DNA of 64,000 nucleotides from Aquanectria penicillioides (GCA_003415625.1 PYIU01000008.1:3781001-3845000); one strand, 5' to 3'; shown: positions 1 to 10,719, numbered from the stretch's first letter. Notes: generated by a model from the letters alone, not told the origin. Numbers and translations are program-made.

Positions 1-265
1 CTAATTTCTCATCTCGGTAAAACCCCTTCACCTCTCCTAGAACGCCGTTCCGGAATGCTTGACCCTTAAACTTCCGTGTTTATCAGGCAACCATGCCAAG
101 GTTTCCAAGGGTCCCTTGATGTGGGATGCAGGCTCCACGGATGCTCCAATGCCGGCTTGCCCCGTTGGTGAATTGAAAGCTTGGCGAAATAATGGTTGGA
201 TCTATTAGTCTTTTCCATCATTCCTCTGCCCTGGGATACCTCTTCAACTTGTTCAGAGGTACAAA
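1..265. other. Left-edge intergenic sequence
   Basis: No convincing coding sequence or repeat is visible here. It is the 3' flank of the small minus-strand gene that ends at 266. Confidence 0.5.
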
Positions 266-655
266 TTATCCTGTGCAGTTGTTAGTATCATTCCCTGACG
301 CATCGACTACAAAGTTCTTCTTACTTATGTTTATGATGTTGATTGAAGGTTGTAGTTGTGGTTGCGTTACCTGGATTTGTTGTTGTGGTGGTTCTGGTTC
401 TTTGTCTTCGTCGAGATAGTGAGACCGGCCGAATTGGTCAACGTAGAACCATCGCCATGTCGTTGCGGCGTACATGGTTCGCCCTTGGTCGTCCGTATAG
501 TTCCATGGCCCATTACTATCGGAATAAGCCGTTAGGCCATTCTCATCCACCATGCAGAATCGGCCATGGTCATCCCAATAAAACTTCTTCTCGTTGTCTT
601 CGCGATAGAGGGTCCAACCATCTTGACCTTCAATAGTTGAAGAGGAGCAACCCAT
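266..655 (-). CDS. Small putatively N-myristoylated protein with aromatic-DxxGR repeats
   Basis: A 129-residue reading frame starting at the ATG at 655. I prefer this start to an in-frame ATG 100 codons upstream because the protein then begins MGCSSS, a classic N-myristoylation (Gly2) and palmitoylation (Cys3) motif, while the upstream extension is low-complexity and UTR-like. The middle holds three imperfect units, each an aromatic pair, one to three spacer residues (often acidic) and a G-R step: FYWDDHGR, NYTDDQGR and FYVDQFGR. These are followed by an acidic stretch, a Q/P-rich stretch and a hydrophilic tail. There is no signal peptide or membrane segment, so I infer a lipid-anchored peripheral protein on the inner face of a membrane. 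The units faintly recall WW or YD-type repeats but match no family I can name. It lies head-to-head with the desaturase gene, about 0.9 kb away. Function unknown. Confidence 0.55.
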   Translation of the reverse strand: MGCSSSTIEGQDGWTLYREDNEKKFYWDDHGRFCMVDENGLTAYSDSNGPWNYTDDQGRTMYAATTWRWFYVDQFGRSHYLDEDKEPEPPQQQIQVTQPQLQPSINIINISKKNFVVDASGNDTNNCTG

Positions 656-1531
656 TTGGATTTGCGTTATATTGAAACGGCTTGGATATGAAACAAGTCT
701 TGTCTGAGAAAGGTCTTGTTTGGAGTTGGGTACTACAAGTTGAAAAGAGGCGGATGTGGTGATTACAAGTGATGAATGGTGGTGCGCCAAACCGGCTTCT
801 AGAGGACAAGCTGGTTGGGTTTTTATGTTTGCATGTGTGCCTGTTGGCTTCTTCTTCCTTTCCCCTTGCTCTGGCAGTGCTGCATGTTGGTTGCTCCCGA
901 GGCACAATCCAACGCAGTGGACGTTTTGCACAGCCCGTGGTGTACAGAAGGCCAATTAGCCAAGTGGGTTATGCGCCAGCCAGTAAGGCGCGCCTCATGA
1001 AACCAACCAAAGATGTGTAGCCAGCCGCGCCACTGGTTGATATTGTGACGGGAACCTTGTGCACGCCAACCGATTTCAACATGCCCATGAGCATGAAACA
1101 AGAGAAGCCAAGAGAGCGCGCACGTTGAGTTCCGCAAATGCTTATATAATCCATGTCTAAATGGACGTCGGTCCGGATACAGCGTTGACAAATGTGAGTG
1201 TCTCGCGCTCTGGATGGAGAGCGAGCCCATCACTCCACAAATCACACCACTCCGATCAACTTAGCGCCCGCCAGAACTCAACAAGTTCCCGACATGCTCC
1301 CGACACGAATACGGAAATGGAAATACGGAAGTTACGGCGGTGCGGTGAAGGACCCCTTGCCTGCCCGCATCTCGACTTTTTAAGGCGGCCCACGCGTCCG
1401 CCCTCAACCCCTCACGAAGAACGGAACTAACTACACTTCGGTGGCGTCGGGCAACTCCAATTGAGCGTCGAGCTTCTTGCCTGTTTCTCCAACAACGCCG
1501 CCGTCGCCCTCCGTCGCCCTCCGTCGCCGTC
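656..1531. promoter_or_regulatory. Divergent intergenic region between the small protein and desaturase genes
   Basis: About 0.88 kb separates two divergent start codons. A TATA-like stretch (ttatataat) lies near 1142-1150. The last 35 bases before the desaturase ATG are built from a ccgtcgccct decamer repeated about three times, probably 5' UTR. Open frames here look like composition artefacts. Confidence 0.4.
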
Positions 1532-3353
1532 ATGGCCGAGTCCAAGCCAATTCCGCGACACATCACCGGCTTCCCGGCGCCGTCGCCCGGTGCTCCCACG
1601 CGAACCCCGCCGCTCCTGACCCGCGACGAAATCGAGGCCCTCATCGCCGAGGGCCGCAACGTCTTCATTCTCCATGACCAGGTCATCAAGGCGGACGGGT
1701 GGATGAAGTACCACCCGGGCGGCGATTTGGCAATCAAGCACATGGTTGGAAAGGATGCTTCGGATGAAGTGGATGCGTGCGTATACCAATTGGAAGAACC
1801 CGAGGATGGATCAGTAGGACCGACCGCAGTGTACTGACTCGATGCTTCGACACTCCAGCTACCATTCCCTCGAAACCAGACAATCAATGCTGCGCTACCG
1901 AATTGGCCGTATCGAAGGCAATTGGTCCAACTTTGTGCCACCCTTCCAAGGCGGCAAGTTCCGAACCCGAGCCGAGATCGAGGCCGACTTGCACACGACA
2001 GAATGCTCCAAGACCAGTCTTCGTCCGAATTCTAGTCCTAGTCCCAATCCTGCGACCGCTATCGACGACAACAAGGATGCACAAGAGCTTCGGAATCGCG
2101 CTAGCCCCAAGACGAGCGCCCAGGCGAATCTTGATTCAACTCCGCCGCCAGAAGTTCCATTGGATGGCATGTCGTATCTCGATACCATTACCCTCGAATA
2201 CACAACCCTCGACCTGGAGAAGTACCCTTCTCCCGACAAGACCACCCAGGTCAATATCGCCGCCAAGTATCGTGCGCTCCACGAGCGAATCTACAATCAA
2301 GGACTATACGAATGCAACTACTGGTCATATGGGATAGAGTGCTGCCGGTACAGCACGTTTTTCCTTCTCATGTGCGCCGGCTTCCACTTCAAGTGGTATT
2401 ACTTTGCAGCCTTTTGGCTTGGTGTGTTGTGGCACCAGCTTGGCTTCGTTGTCCACGACGCCAGCCATATTGCCATCACGCACTCATTCCAGATCGACAG
2501 CGTCATTGCCATCCTCGTCGCCGACTTTCTTGGCGGTCTTTCGGCAGGTTGGTGGAAGTGGAGCCACAATGTTCACCACATTGTGACCAACGCCCCCGAG
2601 CACGACCCGGATATTGAGCATATGCCCATCTTTGCCGTCTCCCATCGCCTCCTAGCCAGTCTCCGGTCAACATACCACGATAAGATTATGAAATATGATG
2701 CTGCCGCTAAAGTCCTTCTTCGAATCCAGGCCTGGACCTATTACCCGATCCTTGCATTGGCTCGATTCAATCTCTTTTTCCTTTCCTGGCATTACCTTAT
2801 TTCAGGAAAAGGCCCTAAAAGGGGACCTGCAGCATGGCATAGGTGGCTCGAAATCTCTGGACATGTCTTCTTTTGGACCTGGTTCGGCTATGGCATTCTT
2901 TACAAGCTTCTTCCCGATAACAAGACCCGCCTCATTTTCACTTTGATTGCCAACGTCATCGCATCGCCGCTTCACTTGCAAATCGTCCTGTCCCACTTTG
3001 CTATGAGTACAATGGATCTCGGACCAGATGAGTCTTTCGCCCAAAGGATGCTGCGAACTACTATGGACATAGACTGCCCCAAGTGGCTCGACTTCTTCCA
3101 CGGCGGTCTTCAGTTCCAAGTCATCCACCACCTATTCCCCCGTGTTCCGAGGCATAACTTGCGAACCACCCAAAAGCTCGTCCAGGAGTTCTGTAATGAA
3201 GTTGGCATTCCGTATGCCCTTTATGGCTTCGCAGGTGGCAACAAAAAGGTTATTGGCCGACTGGCTGAGGTATCAAGGCAAGCAGCTATTCTTGCTAAAT
3301 GTCAAGAATCAATTATTAAGAATGGAAACTGGTCTGGAGTTAATATGCATTAA
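1532..3353 (+). CDS. Delta-8 sphingolipid (fatty acid) desaturase with N-terminal cytochrome b5 domain
   Basis: Two exons, 1532-1776 and 1859-3353, joined by an 82-nt GTGCGT...CAG intron in phase 2, give 579 residues, the usual family length. The N-terminal cytochrome b5 domain has HPGG at residues 61-64 and the second haem histidine at about 84. All three desaturase histidine boxes are present in order: HDASH (281-285), HNVHH (318-322) and QVIHH (502-506). The Q in the third box is typical of b5-fused front-end desaturases. Hydrophobic membrane segments surround the boxes. Family knowledge: these ER membrane enzymes insert the delta-8 double bond in the sphingoid base of fungal glucosylceramides, taking electrons through the fused cytochrome. 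The start ATG has G at -3. Nothing is broken and it looks like a conserved housekeeping-type lipid gene. Confidence 0.95.
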
Positions 3354-4394
3354 GCTACTTGGTCTTATTAAAAGTTATAGAAGCAAGGGCGAGGCCCATA
3401 AAAATTACACATTTCAACATTTTACTTTGGTTACCTGATTTCCGGATGATTTCAAAGACTGTACACGGCACATGCTTCGGTTTCATGCTCAGGGGCCAAG
3501 CGAGGTTGGCTTTGCTTCCGTATATCCAGCGCCTGGGTTATCTTGGATCTATACACTTCTTGATCTGGATCTAATTTGTCACCCTCACCACATTGCACTC
3601 AGCGGAAGGTCGAACCGTTCTATTTGACTTTTTTCCCTCTTTTTTGCTTGTCAGGCAACAAACGCGACTAAGACGACCCCAAACAGCTATAGTTACTTGC
3701 AAGGCAGACCATGCAAAGGTGCACGGATAATGTAACGTGTTTCTTCACCCTTTCTTTCCCCTCTCATAGCTTTGTGAAGCAGGGGAACAATCAGGATGTA
3801 AACAAACAAGGCAATGGCGGAAGTTGGCCAGATCTAGTACATTCGGAATACAATGGATACTTTTTTCTCCACTATGCGGATGTGGCTGGGTTTATTGTAC
3901 GCAGCTTCGGGCCAAACTCTAAAAGAGATGGCAAGCAGACAGCCCATACGACGTCGCCATCATGCTCGCAGGTGATGGCAACGCGTCAGAACATGTAGAT
4001 ACCAACCCATCCGTTATCATGGTTTCCAGAAAGACGCTTCTGATTATATACGTGTGACTGTTCCAGAGGGTCAGTTGGCTAGAACAATCATAACGCGACA
4101 CGTCTCAACATAAGGTTTCGCTCTTTGTCCCCCCCCAACAACCTCGCCGAGTCTATTCCGCAAGCGTCTTGTTTCTCGAATTCTCGAATCCTCGACAGCA
4201 GCCACACATCCCACCCATTGCATGTGACGCAGCCACAGATGTCACCAATTGGCACTATCGGAAGTTAAGTCATAATTGGTACAAAAGTGAACTAAGCCCC
4301 CGTCGATCAAAAAGCAGGGGAGTCCACCTTCTGATCCTCCGATCGCCCTCTTGATACCGTACGAATCGTATTCTCTCCTCGGTACTGGGCAATC
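3354..4394. other. Intergenic, no gene recognised
   Basis: 3' flank of the desaturase and 5' flank of the repeat-protein gene. Short open frames (for example 3711-3998) show no domain or intron logic. A pyrimidine-rich stretch precedes 4395. Confidence 0.45.
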
Positions 4395-5315
4395 ATGTTG
4401 AGGCATAGGCTGAAACAAAGGCCGAGCTTTTCTTTGGCCTTTGGAATCCCAGAACCAGACGACCCGGACCCATATGGAGTACTGGCCCTAGAGATGCAAG
4501 GGCTTGATATTCTTGAAGCCGGAACCAAGTCAAGACCGTCTAGCCGACAATTCGAATACAACCCTAGCCCGACTAGCCCGACCTACAACACATATCATCG
4601 CATCGGTACGGGAGCATATAGAACAAAGGGCAGCCGCATGAGATCTAGTATCGATCGACCCTATTCCGACTCAGGAACGCAAACAGAAGAGACGCTATAT
4701 CCAATCACCAGTCGCATCGGCACCTCCACGGATCGAGGCTATGAGGGAATTGCCGTATCCACATACAGCTCTTCTACATACCCTAGCGAGAGTGCCGACA
4801 ATACTGACGACAACCCCTACTATGGGACATACACCGTAAAAGCTCGCGACTTGAACGATAACAATCCCTACTACGGTGGGATGTCGACGTACTCTCTCAA
4901 GAGCGACGACAGGAATGACACCAATCCCTCGTACGATGACCCACAGACATACGCAGGACAAAGCGAAGACAATGCAGACTCAAATCCCTACTTCGATAGT
5001 AATTGGACATACGGCAGCAAACACGAGAACAAGACTGAGACCAATCCCTACCATGATGATCAGATGCTCTGCGATGGGTACGATGACCACATGACGGACG
5101 ATGGGTCTCAAAACTATGGCTCGGATCCAGAATTTGACACAGCAACTATGTTCAAAGACGTATTTGCACCAATTGAAAGCCCAAACCCACATGATGCCGC
5201 TCGGGTCGCTCCAACAATCGGCCAACCGATGGGGCTCGATTTTGATTTTGATGATGTTGAGTTCGGAGGAGGAGCGAGGAAAAAGAAGGATTTGAGGAAG
5301 TTGATTGGAGAGTAA
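4395..5315 (+). CDS. Acidic hydrophilic protein with five NPY-type 20-residue repeats
   Basis: A single-exon frame of 306 residues with A at -3 of the ATG. The N-terminal 130 residues are S/T/Y-rich and without apparent fold. From residue 140 come five repeats, each marked by an NP-[YS]-[YFH] core at 140, 157, 177, 197 and 217. Spacing is 17, then 20, 20 and 20 residues. In the first four units a TY dipeptide follows the core, 8 residues after the N in units 2-4 and 5 in unit 1. An acidic D/E/N-rich linker precedes each core. The C-terminus is acidic-aromatic (about 281-290) and then basic (ARKKKDLRK). No signal peptide or membrane segment is visible. NPxY-like cores can act as endocytic or PTB-binding signals, but that is only a suggestion. 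No recognised family; likely intrinsically disordered. Confidence 0.7.
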   Translation: MLRHRLKQRPSFSLAFGIPEPDDPDPYGVLALEMQGLDILEAGTKSRPSSRQFEYNPSPTSPTYNTYHRIGTGAYRTKGSRMRSSIDRPYSDSGTQTEETLYPITSRIGTSTDRGYEGIAVSTYSSSTYPSESADNTDDNPYYGTYTVKARDLNDNNPYYGGMSTYSLKSDDRNDTNPSYDDPQTYAGQSEDNADSNPYFDSNWTYGSKHENKTETNPYHDDQMLCDGYDDHMTDDGSQNYGSDPEFDTATMFKDVFAPIESPNPHDAARVAPTIGQPMGLDFDFDDVEFGGGARKKKDLRKLIGE

Positions 5316-5883
5316 CGGGAGATGATGACAGTGAGAAAATGGAGCTTGCAAATTCTAGTTGGATGTGAACATTCAATAGTTGGTGAAGGAAGCGCATGGC
5401 ATTAGAAAGGATCGAGTATTGGGCCGGAAAGGAAAACCCCCTGCTGGGATTATGTTGTCAGTCTCCTGTTGGGGAGATATCTTTTTCGTCAGCTGCATTG
5501 GGTGGTTGACTCGGTGAGTCCAGCCACGTGTATTGTTTTATGTGGAATCGGTCTTTGGTAAGATTTTTAGGTTCATTTAGACCAGACTCTTTAAATGTGG
5601 GGAGGATTTCATTACTCAGTGTAAATTAGCATAGCCTTGGCTTTTGGAAATAAGACAAATAACGCAGTCTAAGCCCATGCATCTCATATCATACAGTGCC
5701 AGACCGCAGATTGTTTACGAAGAAAAGGCTTGATGGACCAAGCACAATGACAATAAGTGGACGAGAAAAAAATGCGGAACTGTCCTTGATATTACTTTGG
5801 TCTTTCGCGACCCTTTTTTCCCCTCCAATAATGCACACATCGTCTCGTGGTTTACTCCGCACATTTTTATAGGACACATTTGT
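5316..5883. other. Intergenic between convergent genes
   Basis: Region between the repeat-protein stop and the 3' end of the aldo-keto reductase pseudogene. I see no gene. Confidence 0.45.
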
Positions 5884-6852
5884 TCATCTCGATTCCTCTG
5901 GCCACACATCGTATCCAAAGGTATCTTTCATGTTAACAAACCGGCAGTAGCGATCCTTAGCAACGTTATGAATTATGCCGAGGTCCTCGTTTGATAGGTG
6001 AGGGACCTGGAAATTGCTTTCGATTCGCGATGGAGTAGAGCTCTTTGGCAGAACAACGTAGCCACGCTGTAGACCTAATGCGAGAAGAACTTGAGCGAGG
6101 GTGTGTCCGGTTTTCTCTGCAACCTCATTCAAGGTCTTGTTCGTCCTCACCTTTTCACCGGTTGTTGGGACTTGATCTTGCGAGCCAAGAGGAGAGTAAG
6201 CTTGGGCGAGGATATTGTTGACCTGACAGAATTCGACTGGCTCATTATTTGGCAGAAAAAGATGTACCTCGATCTGATTGACTGCCGGCTTGATTGTTGC
6301 GTAGCTGAGCAAGCTCTTCAAGCCAGGAATCGTCCAATTGGAGACACCAATGGCACGTGTCTGACCCTTTGCTAATAATTCCTCCATCGCACGCCATGTT
6401 TGACCTGGAGTTTCGGTAAGCTTCTTTTTAACACCGTATTTTCCATCTTGCCCTATTTTAGGAATATTTTGTCCGTCTCTCTGTGGCAATAGGCCAATGG
6501 ATGAGGAAGAGATCGGCGTAGTCCAGACCAAGATTTCGAGAATGTTTTCCAAAGACCACTTTAGTTCCTGAGGCTCATGCAAGTGATTCCAGACTTTCGT
6601 GGTGATGAAAATGTGCTCTCGCTTAACTGAAAGATTTTTCAGGAGAAAGTCCTGGACCGCTTCCCCAACCTCAGATTCTTTTCGGTAGAACCAGGCGCAG
6701 TCGAGATGCCTGTATCCTACCTTGAGAGCGCATGTGACAGCCTTGTAGGTCTCTCACACAGCGCCCTCGTTCGTAAAAGTCCCGAACCCAATACCAGGGA
6801 TCTCTACTCCATTATTCAGAGTGAATGTAGTTTTGTTGGACACTGGAGCCAT
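5884..6852 (-). pseudogene. Aldo-keto reductase pseudogene (nonsense codon plus two offsetting frameshifts)
   Basis: From the ATG at 6852 the frame reads a standard AKR N-terminus (TLNNGVEIPGIGFGTF) and then hits TGA at codon 33 (6756-6754), where family members read straight on. After the stop the same frame continues with GYRHLDCAWFYRKE (catalytic Asp and Tyr) and FITTKVWN (catalytic Lys). Near 6550-6535 the frame shifts. The conserved segment with the fourth tetrad residue (DLFLIHWP, His) lies in another frame, and a second shift near 6485-6470 restores the original frame to the end (VSNW, NQIEVHLF, PKSSTPSRIESN). The family reduces carbonyls with NADPH in the cytosol. With the stop and the lost His segment this copy should be inactive. 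The stop could be GGA to TGA. Confidence 0.85.
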
Positions 6853-7491
6853 GGTGAAATATTGAAGATATGATGAGAGAAAGCGAATAGCACAATCCAC
6901 GGGGGGTTTTTTTTTTTTTTAAAGAAGACTATGCTTCCACGGAGAGTAAGTAATGATAACAGATTTAGATGATGGAATCAAGGTCCCAAATTTCAATTTC
7001 CTGCGTTTTTGCTACATGTATATTATACAGGGGGGAAACAAAAGGCCACGGCGCCGCGTGTGGTTTTATTGTCAGAGCCTTTCGGAACGAGAGATAAAGA
7101 AGGCCGCCCAGGCCAAAGGAATAGTATAGCGACCAAGGGTAGGGGGGCCTTGGTCTTCTGGGCAGAGCTAAGGGCCCTGGCCGGCGCCCATACCCTTAGC
7201 TTTAAAAGCATCAGCCCTTAGCTCTCAACCATAATGCAACCCACAATATAACCTATAATACAATCTATAATACAATATAGCTAAAATAATAAAGGAAAAG
7301 GCAAGAGGAGAAGGAAGAACTACTTTACAATATAACATTTATGTAAGAAATCCTTAAGAGGTAATATAGAGAATTTCTTAGGAGGTCGGGCGGTACTAAG
7401 ACCTTTCGTTCCGAAAGGCATTATCTCCTCGGCCAGAGCCTGTGGCTTGGGACACATGGAGATGAAGCTTCTCGCTTCATAGGTACAGGCC
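6853..7491. other. Intergenic with homopolymer tract and AT-rich patch
   Basis: Holds a G6-T14 run at 6901-6920, a GC-rich stretch with self-complementary pieces around 7040-7200, then a strongly A/T-rich patch at about 7225-7380. At 7395-7420 lies a motif (gtactaagac followed by a TTTCGTTCCGAAA palindrome) that recurs in altered form near 34.5 kb. It is probably repeat debris. Confidence 0.45.
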
Positions 7492-8498
7492 ATGAGCCCA
7501 AATGGCGTAAAAAAGGCAAAGAACATGGCATTTGCCTTTGACATCGATGGTGTCCTCTTCCACGGGGGCCGCCTAATCCCAGAAGGTCGTCGTGCTCTCG
7601 AAATTTTAAATGGAAACAATGAGCTGGGCATAAAGATCCCCACATCTTCCTTACCAAAGGCTCGGGTAAAATTGAAGAGGCTCGCTGCGAACAGCTGTCC
7701 AAAATTCTCCATAATCCGGTTTCGGTTGACCAGTTTATTCAATCACACACACCAATGAGTGCTCTTGCCGAGTACTACATCACCGTCCTGGTTCTCGGTG
7801 GTGAGGGTTACCGTATAGTCGTCCCTAACGGCACTATTGCTTGGGATCCGACCATTGCACCATCTCGAGTGTTCACAGATGAAGAACGAGCTACTTCAGG
7901 CCCCCGTGATTTCACCAATATTTGCTTTGATGTTATCATGGTCTTTTCAGATTCTCGAGACTACGCCACTGATATGCAGATTATCATGGATATCTTGCGC
8001 AGTCGCAATGGCCGTCTGGGGAATGTAGCAGATGACCCAGTCTCCGAGCGCATTCCAATCTACTTCTCTCAGGGCGATCTGCTATGCCCAACAGAGCACC
8101 CCTCATCCTCGCATGTCTCCTTCGCCTTCGGCATTGACCCTGAAGCAATGTACAAGGCCTTGACTGGGGCTGACCTGGAGCGAGTGGTATATGGCAAGCC
8201 AGAATTAGCTACCTACAAGTACGCCGATGAAGTTCTTACTTCATGGATGAAGGATCTGCATGGCGAAGAGAAACTCCCAGAAAACATATACATGGTTGGC
8301 GACAATCCAGCTTCGGATATTGTGGGCGGTAACATGTATGAGTGGAGTACTTGCTTGGTACGGACAGGTGTCTTCCAGGGAGGTGATGACGATGAGCGCA
8401 ATCCGGCAAACTTTGGTGTCTTCTATAACGTTCTAGAGGCGGTCAAGTCGGCACTAAGGAAAGAGCTTAGAAATCACTTTAAAATGTTTTTTTTATGA
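7492..8498 (+). pseudogene. CECR5-like HAD-superfamily hydrolase, frameshifted and internally deleted
   Basis: The first frame (7492-7755) carries HAD motif I (FDIDGVL) but no targeting sequence. At about 7630-7640 one base is lost. The conserved continuation, with the PHIFLT motif-II region and a QSHTPMSALAEYY segment, is in the frame that leads into 7755-8498. After VLVLGGEGYR about a dozen codons normal for the family are missing. The second part keeps GKPE (motif III Lys) and GDNPASDIVGGN (motif IV acidic residues), and ends with a family-like VLEAVKSALRKEL. Intact homologues are putative mitochondrial or cytosolic phosphatases of the CECR5 type. I infer an inactivated copy. Start chosen only as the first ATG of the conserved frame. 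Confidence 0.8.
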
Positions 8499-8659
8499 GA
8501 AGATTAACCCTGTCCTTCACGGAACAGCAGCTGAAGCCGCTGTTGTTATATGAACCGTGAAAGGCCTTGGAAGATATAATGACAGAAATGAAGAAAGAAG
8601 ACGGCATTGGATAGAGTCGTAGACATCGGAACGTTGAATGGATTAGTAAAAGCTATTTT
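8499..8659. other. Short intergenic spacer
   Basis: Nothing recognised. Confidence 0.4.
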
Positions 8660-9003
8660 GACTTTATTATATAGACAAATGCGGCAAGGGCATGCTTTCA
8701 AATAGCCAAGGCAAAAAGCTACCCGAATGGTAGATGCTTCTGTGCGAGTGTATCTGTTTGCGACAGTGCACGCATTGGCAGGTTGCTCACTGAAGATATG
8801 AGAGGCCATTGATAGAAGTAGTAATATCGCCATGGAAAGAAGAAATAACGAACAGAATGGTCAAAGTTGCGGTTTTCTGGGGAAATGACTGTATATCGGA
8901 CACCCTCACAAAAGCAACCGCCGGTAATAGATCTAGGTAGATCTACAGTAGCTGTGGCAATTAGTAAACTTTCAGCGTGCTCAACTGAGGCTAGTGGGAT
9001 CAA
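8660..9003 (-). pseudogene. GFA/CENP-V-like zinc-binding protein fragment
   Basis: The minus strand encodes TGGCFCEGVRYTV, the start of a glutathione-dependent formaldehyde-activating (GFA) domain with its first Cys pair. After a segment that can be read as a GT-AG intron it gives CQCVHCRKQ, the next zinc-cysteine cluster. Joining the two in frame requires a weak intron choice (donor GTTATT, acceptor GTGAG). The frame ends shortly after the second cluster, so the C-terminal third of the about 130-residue domain is missing. The family includes small carbon-sulfur lyase-like proteins. Most likely a truncated remnant; the boundaries are approximate. Confidence 0.6.
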
Positions 9004-9789
9004 ATAGAAGTCTATGTTACGGTGGGATGTAGATGAGCAGGCATCCTATGATTGTCACGACTACGAAGTTGAGGAGGGACAAAAGGCACGTGATTGTACC
9101 GACCCTCAAAGACGTACCAATCATAACAAGTCACCACGAAATGCCATTTTATGAGTAGAGTACCTTGACCCGAAGATTATTCCTGTCAATAGCAATGCGC
9201 GACTTAACCAGTGGCTCAGCGGAGCGTAGTGACGACTCAACTACTATAAGAACTACTCACTTGGTAAATTTGACCAGGGAACTAAGTTCTGAAGTAGATT
9301 TTCCCGGTTACTCAAGCATCAACAAGCGATTCAGCGAGCGTAGGTTGCTACTAGGAAAGGTTTTGGCCGGAAATTTGCCAATCCTTTTCAACGTGCGTTG
9401 TCCATGTTACTATGGTTCAGCTTTCAGGGCTGTGCAAATGTTGCCTAAATGTTAGCCAGTTTCTATCTTGACTAGATCCGCCTCAATAATAATTCACTTT
9501 TAGGCAACATCGGCATGTGTGCATGCCGAATCCCGTCCAGGCGACGCCGATTCCCTCTTGGAAAATTGTTATGGGCAGGGATTCATTCACCCATCTGGTT
9601 TCGGAGTAATTCAAATTCCGCGACCAATGGATGGATTTCGTATCGACGTGCATAGGATCAGCAGTTCTCAGTGCCGTTCTATCCGACCTTGCTCCATCAA
9701 ATCAGTTTGCCTAAGATGACCAGTTTTATGGCCTCCTTCTCCTTCTTTTAACAGTAAACTGCTTCCTTCTTACCATCCCACTAGAAAAC
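9004..9789. other. Intergenic, 5' region of methyltransferase
   Basis: No gene is recognised. A pyrimidine-rich run (about 9730-9765) just upstream of the 9790 ATG resembles a fungal core promoter or transcription-start region. Confidence 0.45.
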
Positions 9790-10719
9790 ATGTCGTCAAA
9801 ATCAAGCTCTCCCATGAAATCACAGGTTGTAACTCAAAACTACCAAGAGGAGCTTCCCGATAGTATTGGGAGTTTCCGACGACTACTAGAAGACTACAGC
9901 CATGTTGCTGCTGACGAGGTGGATGACCATCTGCACAAGATTGTAAGTGGTACGATATACCGGATAATTCTTATTCAATTCCATTGTCCGGATGGATATA
10001 TCTAATTTGTCGTGTTGATTTTATAGCGCGACAAGGCTTGGGCTGTCGCTCGTTTCCCATGTATTGGCATGTGGTCTTTCACAGATCTAAAGCATGTCAA
10101 GAGTCCAACATTTGAAGCGGCCATTGCCAGATTAAAAAAAGAGAATTCTGAGGATGTTATGTTAGATGTTGCATGCGGATTAGGTCAGGTTCTGCGGAAA
10201 CTCGCAGCCGACGGGATAGATCCAACCAAACTGTTTGGCATCGATCTTCTCCCGAGCTATCTTGAACTCGGCTTTGAGCTGTTTCAAGATCGAGATCGGT
10301 TTCCCTCGGGAAATTTCGTCTCTGCAGATCTCCTAGGGCCCAGCTCAGGTGCGATGGCGGCTCTGGAAGGGAAGATGACTATCATACATGCGGCCAATTT
10401 CTTCCATCTCTTCGACTGGGATCAGCAAATTCAGATCGTGTTGAATATCCTCAAGCTCACGCAGCCAAGATCTAATAATCTTATGATATTTGGAAGGCAA
10501 ATTGGCCGCCTAAACGCAGGTGAGATGACATCTTTGCGATCAGGGAATGTTCGGTATTTACACAACATCAACTCAATGCAGAAGATTTGGGATGAGATAG
10601 GGCTGAAGACGGGTGCAAGATGGCGAGTGGAGGCTGAATGGCTAGGGACCCTACCTTTCCTTATCCCCGGCTTTCCTGACGATGCAATGTATCTTGACTT
10701 TGCCATTCACAAGGAATGA
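9790..10719 (+). CDS. SAM-dependent methyltransferase (AusD-like, secondary-metabolism type)
   Basis: Two exons, 9790-9942 and 10027-10719, with an 84-nt phase-0 intron (GTAAGT...TAG), give 281 residues. A class I Rossmann methyltransferase core is visible: motif I as LDVACGLGQ (about 97-105), motif II acidic as FGIDL (about 121-125), and an ADLL segment after it. The N-terminal YSHVAADEVDDHLHKIRDKAW and CIGMWSFTDL stretches resemble the AusD-like group of small fungal methyltransferases found in meroterpenoid and polyketide clusters. Substrate unknown. It lies 2.3 kb from a second methyltransferase and 6-7 kb from a decayed ABCC transporter, suggesting a dismantled metabolite cluster. No disabling change is seen. 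Confidence 0.85.

Noticed and set aside
823..1245. 140-codon minus-strand frame
   Set aside because: No motif; it lies in the divergent promoter region and has unusually high His/Trp typical of non-coding frames.
1261..1941. 226-codon minus-strand frame over the desaturase 5' end
   Set aside because: Antisense to the well-supported cytochrome b5 domain; Ser/Arg-rich composition of a shadow frame.
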